Of a stretch of 40,690 nucleotides of DNA, positions 18,996 through 28,291 are shown piece after piece. The stretch is taken from positions 1 through 40,690 of the forward strand of contig JAJECW010000079.1 of assembly GCA_022821865.1 (NCBI GenBank), given 5' to 3'. Origin of the DNA: Pseudomonadales bacterium. GTDB lineage: Bacteria > Pseudomonadota > Gammaproteobacteria > Pseudomonadales > Pseudohongiellaceae. The translations under genes were made by a program, and so were the position numbers. The notes beneath the pieces were generated by a model. That model did not search any database, was not told the origin of the DNA, and saw only the letters and a list, made by a program, of their open reading frames with translations. How positions within the stretch are numbered: position 1 is the first letter of the stretch; the number at the start of each line of letters is the position of its first letter.

Positions 18996-20639
18996 ATGAA
19001 TCGGGAAAAAATCTACGAACAATTCCTCGACCGGAATGCGGCCAATTTCGCGCATCTGACGCCCCTGAGCTTCATCGAGCGCTGCGCCGGCGTATACCCG
19101 GACCGGACCTCGATCATCCACGGCGACACGACCTACACCTGGTCCCAGACCTATGCGCGTTGCTGCCTGCTCGCATCAAGCCTGGCCCGGATCGGTATCG
19201 GCAAGGGCGACACGGTTTCCTTCATGGGCGCCAATACGCCGGAAACCTTCGAGGCCCATTTCGGCGTGCCCATGATCGGCGCCGTGCTCAACGCACTCAA
19301 TACCCGTCTTGACCCCAAAGCCATCGCCTTCATTCTCGGCCATGCGGAAACCAGGGTGCTGTTCACCGATCGGGAACACAGCGCCACCATCAAGGCGGCG
19401 CTGGAACTGGTGGAGCATGAGATCCTCGTGATCGATATCGACGACCCAGACTATCAGGGCGGCGAACTGCTCGGCGAGCAGGACTATGAAGCCTTTATCG
19501 CCAGGGGCGACCCGGACTACCGCTGCTTCCAGATCGAGGATGAATGGCAGGCCATCACCCTCAATTACACCTCGGGCACCACCGGCGACCCCAAGGGCGT
19601 CGTATTCCACCATCGCGGCGCCTATCTGAATGCGGTTTCCAATGTGCTGTGCTGGAAAATGACCGCGCATCCCGTATACCTGTGGACGCTGCCCATGTTC
19701 CATTGCAACGGCTGGTGCTTCCCCTGGAGCCTCGCCGTCGTCGCCGGCGTCAACGTCTGCCTGCGCCACGTGCGCGACGAGGAGATGTTCAACGCCATCA
19801 AGCGCCACAAGGTCACCCACTTCTGCGGCGCCCCCGTGGTACTCAACACCCTGATCAACGCCCGCGAGGAATTGCGCCGGGGAATCAACCACCCGGTCAG
19901 CGCCATGACCGCCGGCGCCGCGCCGCCGGCCGCGGTAATCGCCGGCATGGAAAACATGGGCTTCGAGGTCGTCCACGCCTACGGCCTGACCGAAACCTAC
20001 GGCCCCTGCGTGGTCTGCGAGCCCCAGGACGAATGGGCCGAACTCGACGTGGACAGCCGCGCCGAAATGCTCGCGCGCCAGGGCGTGCGCGCGCCCTTGC
20101 AGGACGAACTCATGGTGGCGGACCCGGAAACCCTGCAGCCCGTACCGAAAGACGGCAAATCCATGGGCGAAATCTTCATGCGCGGCAACCTGGTAATGAA
20201 GGGCTATCTCAAGAACCCGCGCACCACCGAGGCTTCCTTCAGGGGCGGCTGGTTCCATTCCGGCGACCTCGCGGTCTGGCACGAGGACGGCTACTGCCAG
20301 ATCAAGGACCGCTCCAAGGACATCATCATCTCCGGCGGCGAAAACATCTCCTCCCTCGAACTCGAATCCGTAATGTTCCGCCACCCAAAGATCCTCGAAG
20401 CCGCCGTGGTAGCCTCGCCCGACGAAAAATGGGGCGAAGTCCCCTGCGCCTTCGTCTGCCTGAAAGACGGCGAACAAATGACCGACCAGGAGTTCGTCGC
20501 CTACTGCCGCTCCGAACTGGCCGGCTTCAAGATGCCGAAGAAAGTCGTCTGGGGCCCAATCAAGAAAACCTCCACCGGCAAAGTCCAGAAATACCTGCTA
20601 AGAGAACAAGCCACCGCCGCCCCGTACATCCGAAAATAG
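18996..20639 (+). CDS. AMP-forming acyl-CoA ligase (fatty-acyl-CoA synthetase family)
   Basis: 547-aa ANL-superfamily enzyme. P-loop YTSGTTGDPKG (191-201), motif YGLTETYGP, the hinge region GWFHSGDLAV / IKDRSKDIIISGGENIS, and the C-terminal catalytic lysine in KTSTGKVQK. It activates a carboxylic acid with ATP and transfers it to CoA. Overall it resembles the medium-chain acyl-CoA synthetase group (the group that includes DmdB); the chain length cannot be read from sequence. Start at ATG 18996 gives the expected N-terminus (EKIYEQFLDRNAANF). Co-directional and close to the GNAT fusion gene. Confidence 0.92.
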   Translation: MNREKIYEQFLDRNAANFAHLTPLSFIERCAGVYPDRTSIIHGDTTYTWSQTYARCCLLASSLARIGIGKGDTVSFMGANTPETFEAHFGVPMIGAVLNALNTRLDPKAIAFILGHAETRVLFTDREHSATIKAALELVEHEILVIDIDDPDYQGGELLGEQDYEAFIARGDPDYRCFQIEDEWQAITLNYTSGTTGDPKGVVFHHRGAYLNAVSNVLCWKMTAHPVYLWTLPMFHCNGWCFPWSLAVVAGVNVCLRHVRDEEMFNAIKRHKVTHFCGAPVVLNTLINAREELRRGINHPVSAMTAGAAPPAAVIAGMENMGFEVVHAYGLTETYGPCVVCEPQDEWAELDVDSRAEMLARQGVRAPLQDELMVADPETLQPVPKDGKSMGEIFMRGNLVMKGYLKNPRTTEASFRGGWFHSGDLAVWHEDGYCQIKDRSKDIIISGGENISSLELESVMFRHPKILEAAVVASPDEKWGEVPCAFVCLKDGEQMTDQEFVAYCRSELAGFKMPKKVVWGPIKKTSTGKVQKYLLREQATAAPYIRK

Positions 20640-20847
20640 TGGCCTCGATCCGTCGCCGTCTGGCTGGCGCCATGCAAGCCCTACATCCAAAGGCAAGCAA
20701 TCTACAAATCGCGCACTGCGTTAGCCGCTGGCGGGGTGGGTGTGTGCAGCGGGCATGCGAGACAGGATGTCGAGCCCGAAGCCCACATGGATGTGTTTAC
20801 GGCGTCCGCTGCACACACCCACCCCGTCAGCGGCGGATCGAAGCCAC
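20639..20847. repeat. Large structured inverted-repeat element with GGA-loop hairpins
   Basis: Outer arms 20639-20655 and 20831-20847 match as inverted repeats at 15 of 17 positions (consensus GTGGCYTCGATCCGYCG). Inside, 20725-20752 pairs with 20806-20833 over 28 bp with a single G-U. Its 53-nt loop holds two small hairpins, GACA-GGA-TGTC (20761-20771) and CACA-TGGA-TGTG (20784-20795). No T-run, no ORF of note. It lies between the acyl-CoA ligase and the hydrolase genes. It may be a MITE/REP-type mobile palindrome, a strong mRNA 3' structure, or a source of a small RNA. The structure is certain from sequence; the role is not. Confidence 0.85.
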
Positions 20848-20925
20848 AAATGTTCGGTTTACAGTTACCAGCAGCTAAGCTAATGTTTCCGCAGAAAATC
20901 CATTCCTTACCAACGGGAAACGCCG

Positions 20926-21987
20926 ATGAAAACCATGTTGACTGGATTACGCCGCCTGGGCCTGCTGATCGCAGGTCTCGCCGCCGTACAAATCGCCGCC
21001 CAGGAGCAGGTGGTGGAGTCGGATACCCACCGCTTCGAGGAAGTGGCCGAAGGCGTCTGGCACGTCATGGGTACCGGCGCCGTTCATACCATGAGCAACG
21101 CCATGGTGCTCGTCGGCGAGTTCGATACCCTCGTCGTCGATTCCCACGTCACCCCCGCGGCCGCCCGGGCCCTGATCGATTCGATTCCGGTAGTCACCGA
21201 CAAGCCCGTACGCTATCTCGTCAACAGCCACTACCATTTCGATCACGCCCACGGCAACCAGGCCTTTCCCGAAGGCGTCGAAATCATCGGCCACGAATTC
21301 ACCCGCGCCAAACTGAACGGCGATATCGGCAATGTGCTGGAAGAAAACACCTTCCGCAGTTTCTCCGACCCCGTGCCGACCCTCGTCGCCCAACTCGAGG
21401 AACAGGCCGCCGGCGAGAACGATCCGCGCCGCCGGGCCGAACTGGAGGAAAGGCATCGCGTGCAAAGCGACTACATGAACGCGATCCGGGAAGTCGTGCC
21501 CACGCCGCCGAACATCACCCTCGACCGCAAGATGACCCTGTTCCAGGTGGTCGCGGGAGGCAGCCGGGAGATCCAGTTGCATCACTTCGGCCGCGCCCAC
21601 ACCGGCGGCGACGTGGTGATCTTCCTGCCCGGGGAAAGAGTCGTCTTCACCGGCGACATGATGCTGCCGGGTCTGGCTTACATGGGCGACGGTCACGTGG
21701 ACGAATGGCCGGCTGCGCTGGAGGGGCTGAAGTCACTCGATTTTGACGTCTGGCTGCCGGGGCACGGCCCGGTCATGCGCTCCCGCGAGCCCATCGACAA
21801 TTTTCAGGCCTATCTCCGCGACCTCTGGGAGACAGTGACCGGGATGCGCGAGAGCGGCGTTTCCCCCGCGGAAGCCGCCGCCATCATCGACATGACCCGT
21901 CACGCCGCCAACTTTCCCCAGATCCAGGGCCCCGGCGCCGACCCCAGGGCCATCAACCGCATCTACCAGTTGCTGGAAAGCAGGTAA
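20926..21987 (+). CDS. Exported metallo-beta-lactamase-fold hydrolase
   Basis: 353 aa. Signal peptide about 1-26 (LGLLIAGLAAVQIAAQ). The metal-binding HxHxDH motif is SHYHFDHAHGN (His102, His104, Asp106, His107), with further ligands in GRAHTGGD, VFTGDMM and LPGHGPV. It looks like the periplasmic quinoprotein-relay-type group of MBL-fold proteins, not a clinical beta-lactamase. Substrate unknown. It lies between the inverted-repeat element and a TonB-dependent receptor; the two genes have separate promoters, so a joint role is only possible. Confidence 0.9.
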   Translation: MKTMLTGLRRLGLLIAGLAAVQIAAQEQVVESDTHRFEEVAEGVWHVMGTGAVHTMSNAMVLVGEFDTLVVDSHVTPAAARALIDSIPVVTDKPVRYLVNSHYHFDHAHGNQAFPEGVEIIGHEFTRAKLNGDIGNVLEENTFRSFSDPVPTLVAQLEEQAAGENDPRRRAELEERHRVQSDYMNAIREVVPTPPNITLDRKMTLFQVVAGGSREIQLHHFGRAHTGGDVVIFLPGERVVFTGDMMLPGLAYMGDGHVDEWPAALEGLKSLDFDVWLPGHGPVMRSREPIDNFQAYLRDLWETVTGMRESGVSPAEAAAIIDMTRHAANFPQIQGPGADPRAINRIYQLLESR

Positions 21988-22135
21988 GCCGGGAGCATGA
22001 CGCCATGGTGAGAAACTTTGATGCTGCCATTTCGCGGTGAGAGGCAATCGAGGCATTCGCCCCGCTGCTGGCGGTTGAGAATCCGGTAACCGTATTTCGT
22101 GAATTTTGAGCCGCGGTCAGGGCTTAAAAAATTCT

Positions 22136-22165
22136 TTGACTGTGTTGCCTCCATGCCATTATGCT
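22136..22165 (+). promoter_or_regulatory. Predicted promoter of the TonB-dependent receptor gene
   Basis: TTGACT (22136-22141), 18-bp spacer, TATGCT (22160-22165), 62 bp before the ATG, in the 240-bp spacer after the hydrolase gene. Confidence 0.5.
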
Positions 22166-22227
22166 CGACTGTGCGATTGGTTCCGGATCAATTGACGGCA
22201 ACATGGCACAACTTGAGGAGACGGGAG

Positions 22228-25113
22228 ATGGAAGATCAAGCAAGAAAAATCGGCTCGCTCATCGGCGCGGCGGCGCTTTTTGTGGCGGCCTGGGCGCCCC
22301 TGGCGGCATCCGCCCAGGACGATGGCGTCAGGCGAATCGAAGAAGTGACCGTGACCGCGGAGCGCAGGGAAGCATCGATCCAGGACACATCCATTTCCAT
22401 TACCGCGCTTACCGCCGAGTCGCTTGACGACTTCGGCATCCGTAATCAGGAAGATTTGCAGAACTTCGTTCCGGCAACCACGATCCAGCCCTACGATTCC
22501 ACGATTCGGGGCGTGGGCCGGAATTTTCGCGCCCTGGGGGGTGACCCGGGCGTTGCCACCTATATGAACGGCATCTATTCCGAGGACTTGCTGACGGCCA
22601 CCGCCGCCACCTTCTGGGACGTGGAGCGAATCGAGATTCTGCGCGGGCCCCAGGGCACGCTGTATGGTCGCAACGCCGTGGGCGGCGCCATCAACGTGCT
22701 GTACAGCCCGCCCGGGGACGAGCTGGATTATTCGGTCAAATCCATTCTCGGAAATTTCGGCACCAACGAACTGTATGGAATGTTCAACACGCCGCTGATT
22801 GAAGACACCTTGTCCACCCGGGTGAATTTCAGCCTCCGCGACCGCGACGGCATTGTGGAGGATATCGGCGGCCACGATCCCATCGATGGCCTGGGCACGG
22901 AAAACGTCGCGGGCCAGTTCCGGTGGACGCCAAGCGATACCGTGGAGGTGAATCTGCGACAGAATTTCATGACCATCGATCGTTCCTTCGGCGGCGCCAA
23001 TGGCGCCGGCCTCGTGGTGCTGAACGAGGAAGGGCTCCCCCGTCGCGCGACCGACGCCCTGGTGCCCGGCTACCGCCTTATCGATACCGGCAACACCGAC
23101 ATGGCCAACTACGACAGCAACAACTGGTACGACCAGAGCCAGCCCATCCTGACTTTTGTCAATCCCACCACGGGCAGTCTCGACCAGGCCCAGCGCAACC
23201 GCCCGGGAATCGACTTCGGGGATTTCAACGGCTTTCTCAATGCCGCGGCCTCCCTGGACGGTTTCAACATGACTTCCCCCGCCACCGCGGACAGATACAA
23301 CGCCTGCGTTTTCCCGGGGGAAATCAACGGAGACGACCTCTGCGCGGCAACCAATGGCTTGAACCGGGAAGTCTTTGAGCAGCAGGGCACGCAGTTCAGC
23401 GCTTCCTGGGATGTCAATGACCGTCTGGAATTGAAATACCTGTTCGGCTTCAACGAACTCACCTACAAGCGCAATACCGACGATGACAATACCGCGAGCC
23501 TGTTCCATGACCGTCAGTTCTACGTGAATCACGAAGCCGACTACACCTCCCATGAGATTCAGGCTTTCTACGACATCAGCGATTCGGTATCGATCACCTC
23601 GGGCTATTTCATCTACGACGCCACCATCGATCAGCGCGGCGATTTTCACTCCACCCTGGCCGATTCGCGAATGCGCGTCCCCTACGAGGACAACACGGCC
23701 CTGAGCGCGCCGGCGGCGGCCGCCATCGGCGCGCCGGGTCTCGCCGGCATCAACGCATCCACCCTGGCCTTTCAGGGCAGGCCAATGGTCAATCTGTTCA
23801 GCGCCAGGGAATCCTGCAACGTGGCAAGCCCCGCGGAATCCTGCCAGCGCAATGGCGGCGGCAACAACCTGCAAACCTCCGCCTGGTACGGCGACGACGG
23901 CAGCAATCCCGCCCTGAATGTACTCAACGGCCCCGCAACCGCCGGTTCGGACCTGCTCTACGCCACCCAGACCGCGCGGGAAGCCTTCGCGGCCTATACC
24001 CAGGGCGTGTGGAACATCAACGAGACTTTCGACCTGACCCTTGGCGTGCGTTACGCCGAAGACCAGGTGACGGCGGAAGAAAACCTGTGGCGCTATTCGG
24101 AAACCGGCGCCGCCTCCTTTCTCGCCCTGTACGGCGGCCTGGCCGTGGTCAACCGTATCAATGGCGGTCTGGTGGCGGACGCGGACGGCAACATGATCGT
24201 CCCCACGGAAAAGGTAACCAATGGCGGCATTCCCTTCGCCCTGAGCGTATACCGCCCCTTCGTGAGAACCGACCGCAAGACCACCGGGAGAATCAATCTC
24301 GACTGGAACGTAAGCGATTCGGCGCTGATTTATTTTTCCGCGACTTCGGGCTACCGCTCCGGGGGGTACAATCTGGTGTTCTTCAGCAATACGCCCACCT
24401 ATGATCCTGAAGAGCTGGTTGCCTACGAGATCGGCTACAAGACCGATTTCCTGGACAATACCCTGCGGATAAACGGCTCGTTCTATCTCTACGACTACGA
24501 CAACATTCACACCGTCGGCACCGAAGTCACCTCCATCGGCGGAACCACCACATCGGTGCTGGAAGCTCCCGGCGCCAGGGTCCTGGGCGCCGAAGCGGAA
24601 GCGCTCTGGCTGGTGAACAGCAATCTGACCCTCGGCGGCAATTTCAGTTTCACGCCCAGCGAGTACAGTGCGGACCTGCTGATCAGCGACAGCAGCAACA
24701 GCAATGTGCCGGGCTCCCTCTATCCCGAGTTTGAAAGCCTGACCCAGAACATCAATGGCAATCAGCTCCTGCAGGTGCCGGAAGGAAAGGCCACCGCCTG
24801 GGGCAGCTATCTGGTCCCGCTTTCCGGCGGCTCGCAACTGGAGTTGTTCGGTATCTTCAGCTGGACCGATGATGTGTATTTCTCGCCCTTCCAGTCCGAG
24901 GCGGAAAAGGCCGAAGCCTACAGCCGCACCGACCTGCGGGCCACATGGACTTCAAATGCCGGCAACTGGGTGGTGAGCGGATTCGTCAATAACATCTTCG
25001 ACGATGTGGCCAATCTGCAGATCCTTCGCCAGGGGGAGGCGGAATTTTTCCGCCATAATGCGGGTACCACCGTGCCAAGGCTGTACGGCGTGGAATTGAC
25101 TTATTCGTATTGA
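22228..25113 (+). CDS. TonB-dependent outer-membrane receptor
   Basis: 961 aa. Signal peptide about 1-30 (ending AASAQ), TonB box IEEVTVTA (37-44), plug domain (about 50-165, with WDVERIEILRGPQGTLYGRN and GGAINVLY), then a 22-strand type barrel ending in the aromatic Tyr (GVELTYSY). It imports a substrate across the outer membrane using TonB energy. The plug type (ERREASIQDTSISITALT) is that of the large iron-complex/organic-substrate receptor group common in marine and sphingomonad-like bacteria; I cannot name the ligand. ATG 22228 has GAGGAG about 8 bp upstream; an open frame before it is not coding. Confidence 0.93.
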   Translation: MEDQARKIGSLIGAAALFVAAWAPLAASAQDDGVRRIEEVTVTAERREASIQDTSISITALTAESLDDFGIRNQEDLQNFVPATTIQPYDSTIRGVGRNFRALGGDPGVATYMNGIYSEDLLTATAATFWDVERIEILRGPQGTLYGRNAVGGAINVLYSPPGDELDYSVKSILGNFGTNELYGMFNTPLIEDTLSTRVNFSLRDRDGIVEDIGGHDPIDGLGTENVAGQFRWTPSDTVEVNLRQNFMTIDRSFGGANGAGLVVLNEEGLPRRATDALVPGYRLIDTGNTDMANYDSNNWYDQSQPILTFVNPTTGSLDQAQRNRPGIDFGDFNGFLNAAASLDGFNMTSPATADRYNACVFPGEINGDDLCAATNGLNREVFEQQGTQFSASWDVNDRLELKYLFGFNELTYKRNTDDDNTASLFHDRQFYVNHEADYTSHEIQAFYDISDSVSITSGYFIYDATIDQRGDFHSTLADSRMRVPYEDNTALSAPAAAAIGAPGLAGINASTLAFQGRPMVNLFSARESCNVASPAESCQRNGGGNNLQTSAWYGDDGSNPALNVLNGPATAGSDLLYATQTAREAFAAYTQGVWNINETFDLTLGVRYAEDQVTAEENLWRYSETGAASFLALYGGLAVVNRINGGLVADADGNMIVPTEKVTNGGIPFALSVYRPFVRTDRKTTGRINLDWNVSDSALIYFSATSGYRSGGYNLVFFSNTPTYDPEELVAYEIGYKTDFLDNTLRINGSFYLYDYDNIHTVGTEVTSIGGTTTSVLEAPGARVLGAEAEALWLVNSNLTLGGNFSFTPSEYSADLLISDSSNSNVPGSLYPEFESLTQNINGNQLLQVPEGKATAWGSYLVPLSGGSQLELFGIFSWTDDVYFSPFQSEAEKAEAYSRTDLRATWTSNAGNWVVSGFVNNIFDDVANLQILRQGEAEFFRHNAGTTVPRLYGVELTYSY

Positions 25114-25122
25114 GAACCTTAT

Positions 25123-25140
25123 GCGACTGCGCGCGGTCGC
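25123..25140. terminator. Weak hairpin between convergent genes
   Basis: GCGAC (25123-25127) pairs with GTCGC (25136-25140). It lies between the convergent receptor and amtB genes but lacks a T-run. The GCGACTGCGCGC core also occurs in the repeat at 28883-28913, so it may be a decayed copy of that repeat. Confidence 0.25.
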
Positions 25141-25174
25141 GGGTCTCGCTGGAAGGGCGCCGCAGGGCGGGGCT

Positions 25175-26479
25175 TCACATCGAGTAGCCTTTTTCGTCGT
25201 GCCCGGTGATGTCCAGGCCCATCTGCTCCTCGTCGGCGTCCACCCGCAGGCCCATGGTGGCGGCCACCCCTTTCACGATCACCCAGGTCAGCACGCCGGT
25301 GTACAGGCCGATGGCGACGACACCGGTGACTTGCACCATCAGTTGCGAACCCATGGTCATGTCGGCGGGCATGCCGGTTCCGCTGAATATGCCGAGGCCG
25401 CCGGAAACCAGCACCGCGGCGAGCAGGGTGCCGGTGATGCCGCCGACGCCGTGAACGGGAAAAACATCCAGCGAGTCATCGATCTTGAGCCGCTGCTTCA
25501 TGTAGATCGTCGCAAAGTAGCAGATCACGCCGCCCATGAGCCCGAGCAGCAGGCCGCCCATGGGGCCCACGGAACCCGCCGCCGGCGTAATCGTCGCCAG
25601 TCCGGCCACCATGCCGGTGATGGCGCCGAGGCCGCTGGCCTTGCCGAACTTGATCCGGTCCAGCGCCATCCAGGTCAGCGCTCCCGCCGCCGCCGAAGTA
25701 TGGGTGACAAACAGCGCCATGCCCGCCGCGCCGTCCGCCGCCAGGGCGCTGCCGGCATTGAAGCCGAACCATCCCACCCACAGCATGGCGGCGCCGGTAA
25801 AACTCATGGTGAGATTGTGCGGCACCACGGACGCCGTGAGAAAGCCCTGGCGCTTGCCGAGTTCCAGGGCGAGGATGACCGCCGCAACGCCCGCGGTGAG
25901 GTGCACCACGGTGCCGCCGGCGAAATCGATCAGCCCCATTGCGCCCAGCCAGCCGCCGCCCCAGACCCAGTTCGCCACGGGAAAATACACCAGCAGCGCC
26001 CAGAGCAGGGAGAAGACCAGCATGGAACCGAAGCGGATTCGCTCCACAAAGGCGCCCACAATCAGTGCCGGCGTGATGATGGCAAAGGTCATCTGGAAGG
26101 CGGCGAACACGGTTTCAGGGATGTCCCCCGCCAGCGAATCGACCCCGACGCCCCGGAAAAAAGCCTTGCCGAGCCCGCCCCACCAGGCGGATTCCGAAGG
26201 GCCGAAGGCGATGCTGTAGCCCAGCAGCAGCCAGAGGATGGAAATCACCACGGCGATGGAGAAGCATTGCATCAGCACCGACAGCACGTTACGGGTTCGC
26301 ACCAGGCCGGCATAAAACAGCGACAGCCCCGGCAGGGTCATGAACAGCACCAGAGCGGTGGAGGTGAGAATCCAGGAAGTATTGGCGGCATTGAGGCCAT
26401 CCTGGGCCAGAGCGAGGCCGGGCAGCAGGGCGCAGGCGGGCGCCAGCAGCCATGGGGACCATCGGGGGGAGGGGTTCAT
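25175..26479 (-). CDS. amtB: Ammonium transporter AmtB
   Basis: 434 aa. Cleavable signal peptide (PACALLPGLALAQDG) and about 11 TM helices. Visible signatures are LPGLSLFYAGLVR, FAGGTVVHLTAGVAA (His of the pore), and the C-terminal GlnK-contact tail ending DITGHDEKGYS. It conducts ammonium across the inner membrane. The ATG at 26479 has AAGG about 9 nt upstream; GTG 26488 is an alternative. Forty-five bp behind glnK on the same strand, as usual. Confidence 0.97.
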   Translation of the reverse strand: MNPSPRWSPWLLAPACALLPGLALAQDGLNAANTSWILTSTALVLFMTLPGLSLFYAGLVRTRNVLSVLMQCFSIAVVISILWLLLGYSIAFGPSESAWWGGLGKAFFRGVGVDSLAGDIPETVFAAFQMTFAIITPALIVGAFVERIRFGSMLVFSLLWALLVYFPVANWVWGGGWLGAMGLIDFAGGTVVHLTAGVAAVILALELGKRQGFLTASVVPHNLTMSFTGAAMLWVGWFGFNAGSALAADGAAGMALFVTHTSAAAGALTWMALDRIKFGKASGLGAITGMVAGLATITPAAGSVGPMGGLLLGLMGGVICYFATIYMKQRLKIDDSLDVFPVHGVGGITGTLLAAVLVSGGLGIFSGTGMPADMTMGSQLMVQVTGVVAIGLYTGVLTWVIVKGVAATMGLRVDADEEQMGLDITGHDEKGYSM

Positions 26480-26524
26480 TGCATTCACCTTTATCGCATC
26501 GTGGCGGAAACCGCGGGTCTTCTC

Positions 26525-26884
<360 letters not shown>

Positions 26885-27000
26885 TCAACCGCGCCGACTA
26901 TGAGCGCGTCCGACTCTATCACGCAGTCAAGCCGGCAGGCAAAGATGGAGAGGGAGCCGCAGTGGTAACCTTTGCCGGGCGGTTTCGTCTTGCAGGGCAT

Positions 27001-27630
27001 ATGAACACGGAATACCAGCGAGCGGTGGAACAATTCGGACCCAGGGTGTACGCCTTTGCCTGCTACAGCTTGCGCAACAGGCAGGACGCTGACGACATTA
27101 GCCAGGAAGTGCTCATCAAGCTCTGGCGGCACTGGCGGTCCATCGACCCGGACAAGATTCTGGCCTGGCTCATGCGGGTGACCCGCAATGCCGTGGTGGA
27201 TCACGTCCGCCGCCAGCAACTCATCGATTCCCGGGTGGATTACCGCATCGAACCGGAAGACCAGGCGGGGGCGCCGCACCAGACCGGCCAGCAGGACCAG
27301 GGCGAGTCCCGGGATCGGGAACGCCTGCGCCGGGCCCTGCTCGAATCGATCCAGGCCCTGGACGAGCCATTCCGTTCACTGCTGATTCTGCGCGACATCC
27401 AGGGCATGAGTTACGCCGACATCGAGGGTGCGCTGGAACTGAGCGAAAGCCAGGTGAAAGTCTATCTTCACCGCGGCCGCGGAAAACTGCGCGACAACGA
27501 GGAACTGCGGCGCATGTTCAGCCGGGTCCATGGCATCGGGCGGGACCGGGGGCGGGGCGCGGCCGCCGGCAGCCCAGGCAATCACGACCAGCCGCCGCCG
27601 CTGCAGGCGGCGCGGTACAGCAGCGGGTAA
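27001..27630 (+). CDS. ECF-type RNA polymerase sigma factor
   Basis: 209 aa. Sigma region 2 (FACYSLRNRQDADDISQEVL, then IKLWRHW) at about 18-45 and region 4 (ALDEPFRSLLILRDIQGMSY, then ESQVKVYLHRGRGKLR) at about 110-165. The start is ATG 27001. Beyond region 4 is an Arg/Gly/Pro-rich tail of about 45 residues that seems unstructured. Divergent from glnK. Four bp before the anti-sigma candidate gene. Confidence 0.93.
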   Translation: MNTEYQRAVEQFGPRVYAFACYSLRNRQDADDISQEVLIKLWRHWRSIDPDKILAWLMRVTRNAVVDHVRRQQLIDSRVDYRIEPEDQAGAPHQTGQQDQGESRDRERLRRALLESIQALDEPFRSLLILRDIQGMSYADIEGALELSESQVKVYLHRGRGKLRDNEELRRMFSRVHGIGRDRGRGAAAGSPGNHDQPPPLQAARYSSG

Positions 27631-27634
27631 AACC

Positions 27635-28258
27635 ATGAGCAACAACGACAAGATCACAAGCAGCATTTTGCAGATGCGGATTGACAATCTGCTTGACCAG
27701 GAACTGGAACCACAGGAACAGCGGAAGCTGCTGGATCAGATCCATTCCTGCCCCGATAGCGGCCGCGAATATCTGCTCGCCCGGGCCATGCATGACGCCA
27801 TGCTCGACATGCCCCGGCCCGAAATGCCGGCGGAACTGCTTGCGAATGTTTACCGGCAAACCCTCCGCAAGCGGGTCTCTCTTGCGGAGCGATTGCGGAA
27901 CCTGGCCGACACGGCTTTCCCGGCGCCGGCCTGGCGGCTGGCGGCGCCGGCCTTTGCCGCGCTGGCGGCGGTGGCGATATGGCTGCAATTCAGCCCGTCA
28001 TCGCCCCAGGACTCGCCGTCGCCGCCGATTGTCCAGACTCCCCGTATGACCGATACCGAACAGTATTCGCGCGAGGAACTGATCGTGGCCATTGAAGACC
28101 TCAACGTCACGATCCAGACCTTGAACGAAATCACCGAATCCATGCGTACCCGGCTCGGCGACAGGATGATCAACCTGCCGGTCATCAGCATGCCCGCGCT
28201 TTCCATCGACAATGCGGACAGCGGCGACGCCGCGCCCGCTATCAATGATCCGATTTAG
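27635..28258 (+). CDS. Probable membrane anti-sigma factor of the ECF sigma
   Basis: 207 aa. N-terminal helical part (MRIDNLLDQELEPQEQRKLL, then HSCPDSGREY) of the kind that binds sigma factors, with only one Cys and no full zinc-binding HCC motif. One TM helix at about 100-118 (WRLAAPAFAALAAVAIW), then a Pro/Ser linker and a periplasmic helical segment (ELIVAIEDLNVTIQTLNEI). Gene order and topology support an anti-sigma; sequence alone does not prove it. Confidence 0.75.
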   Translation: MSNNDKITSSILQMRIDNLLDQELEPQEQRKLLDQIHSCPDSGREYLLARAMHDAMLDMPRPEMPAELLANVYRQTLRKRVSLAERLRNLADTAFPAPAWRLAAPAFAALAAVAIWLQFSPSSPQDSPSPPIVQTPRMTDTEQYSREELIVAIEDLNVTIQTLNEITESMRTRLGDRMINLPVISMPALSIDNADSGDAAPAINDPI

Positions 28259-28291
28259 CGCCGGCATAATATCCCCTCAAGGAGAGCAATC

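Noticed and set aside
22159-24837. An 892-codon open frame on the minus strand opposite the TonB receptor gene
   Set aside because: It mirrors the receptor's codon pattern in GC-rich DNA, has no motif, and the receptor is clearly real.
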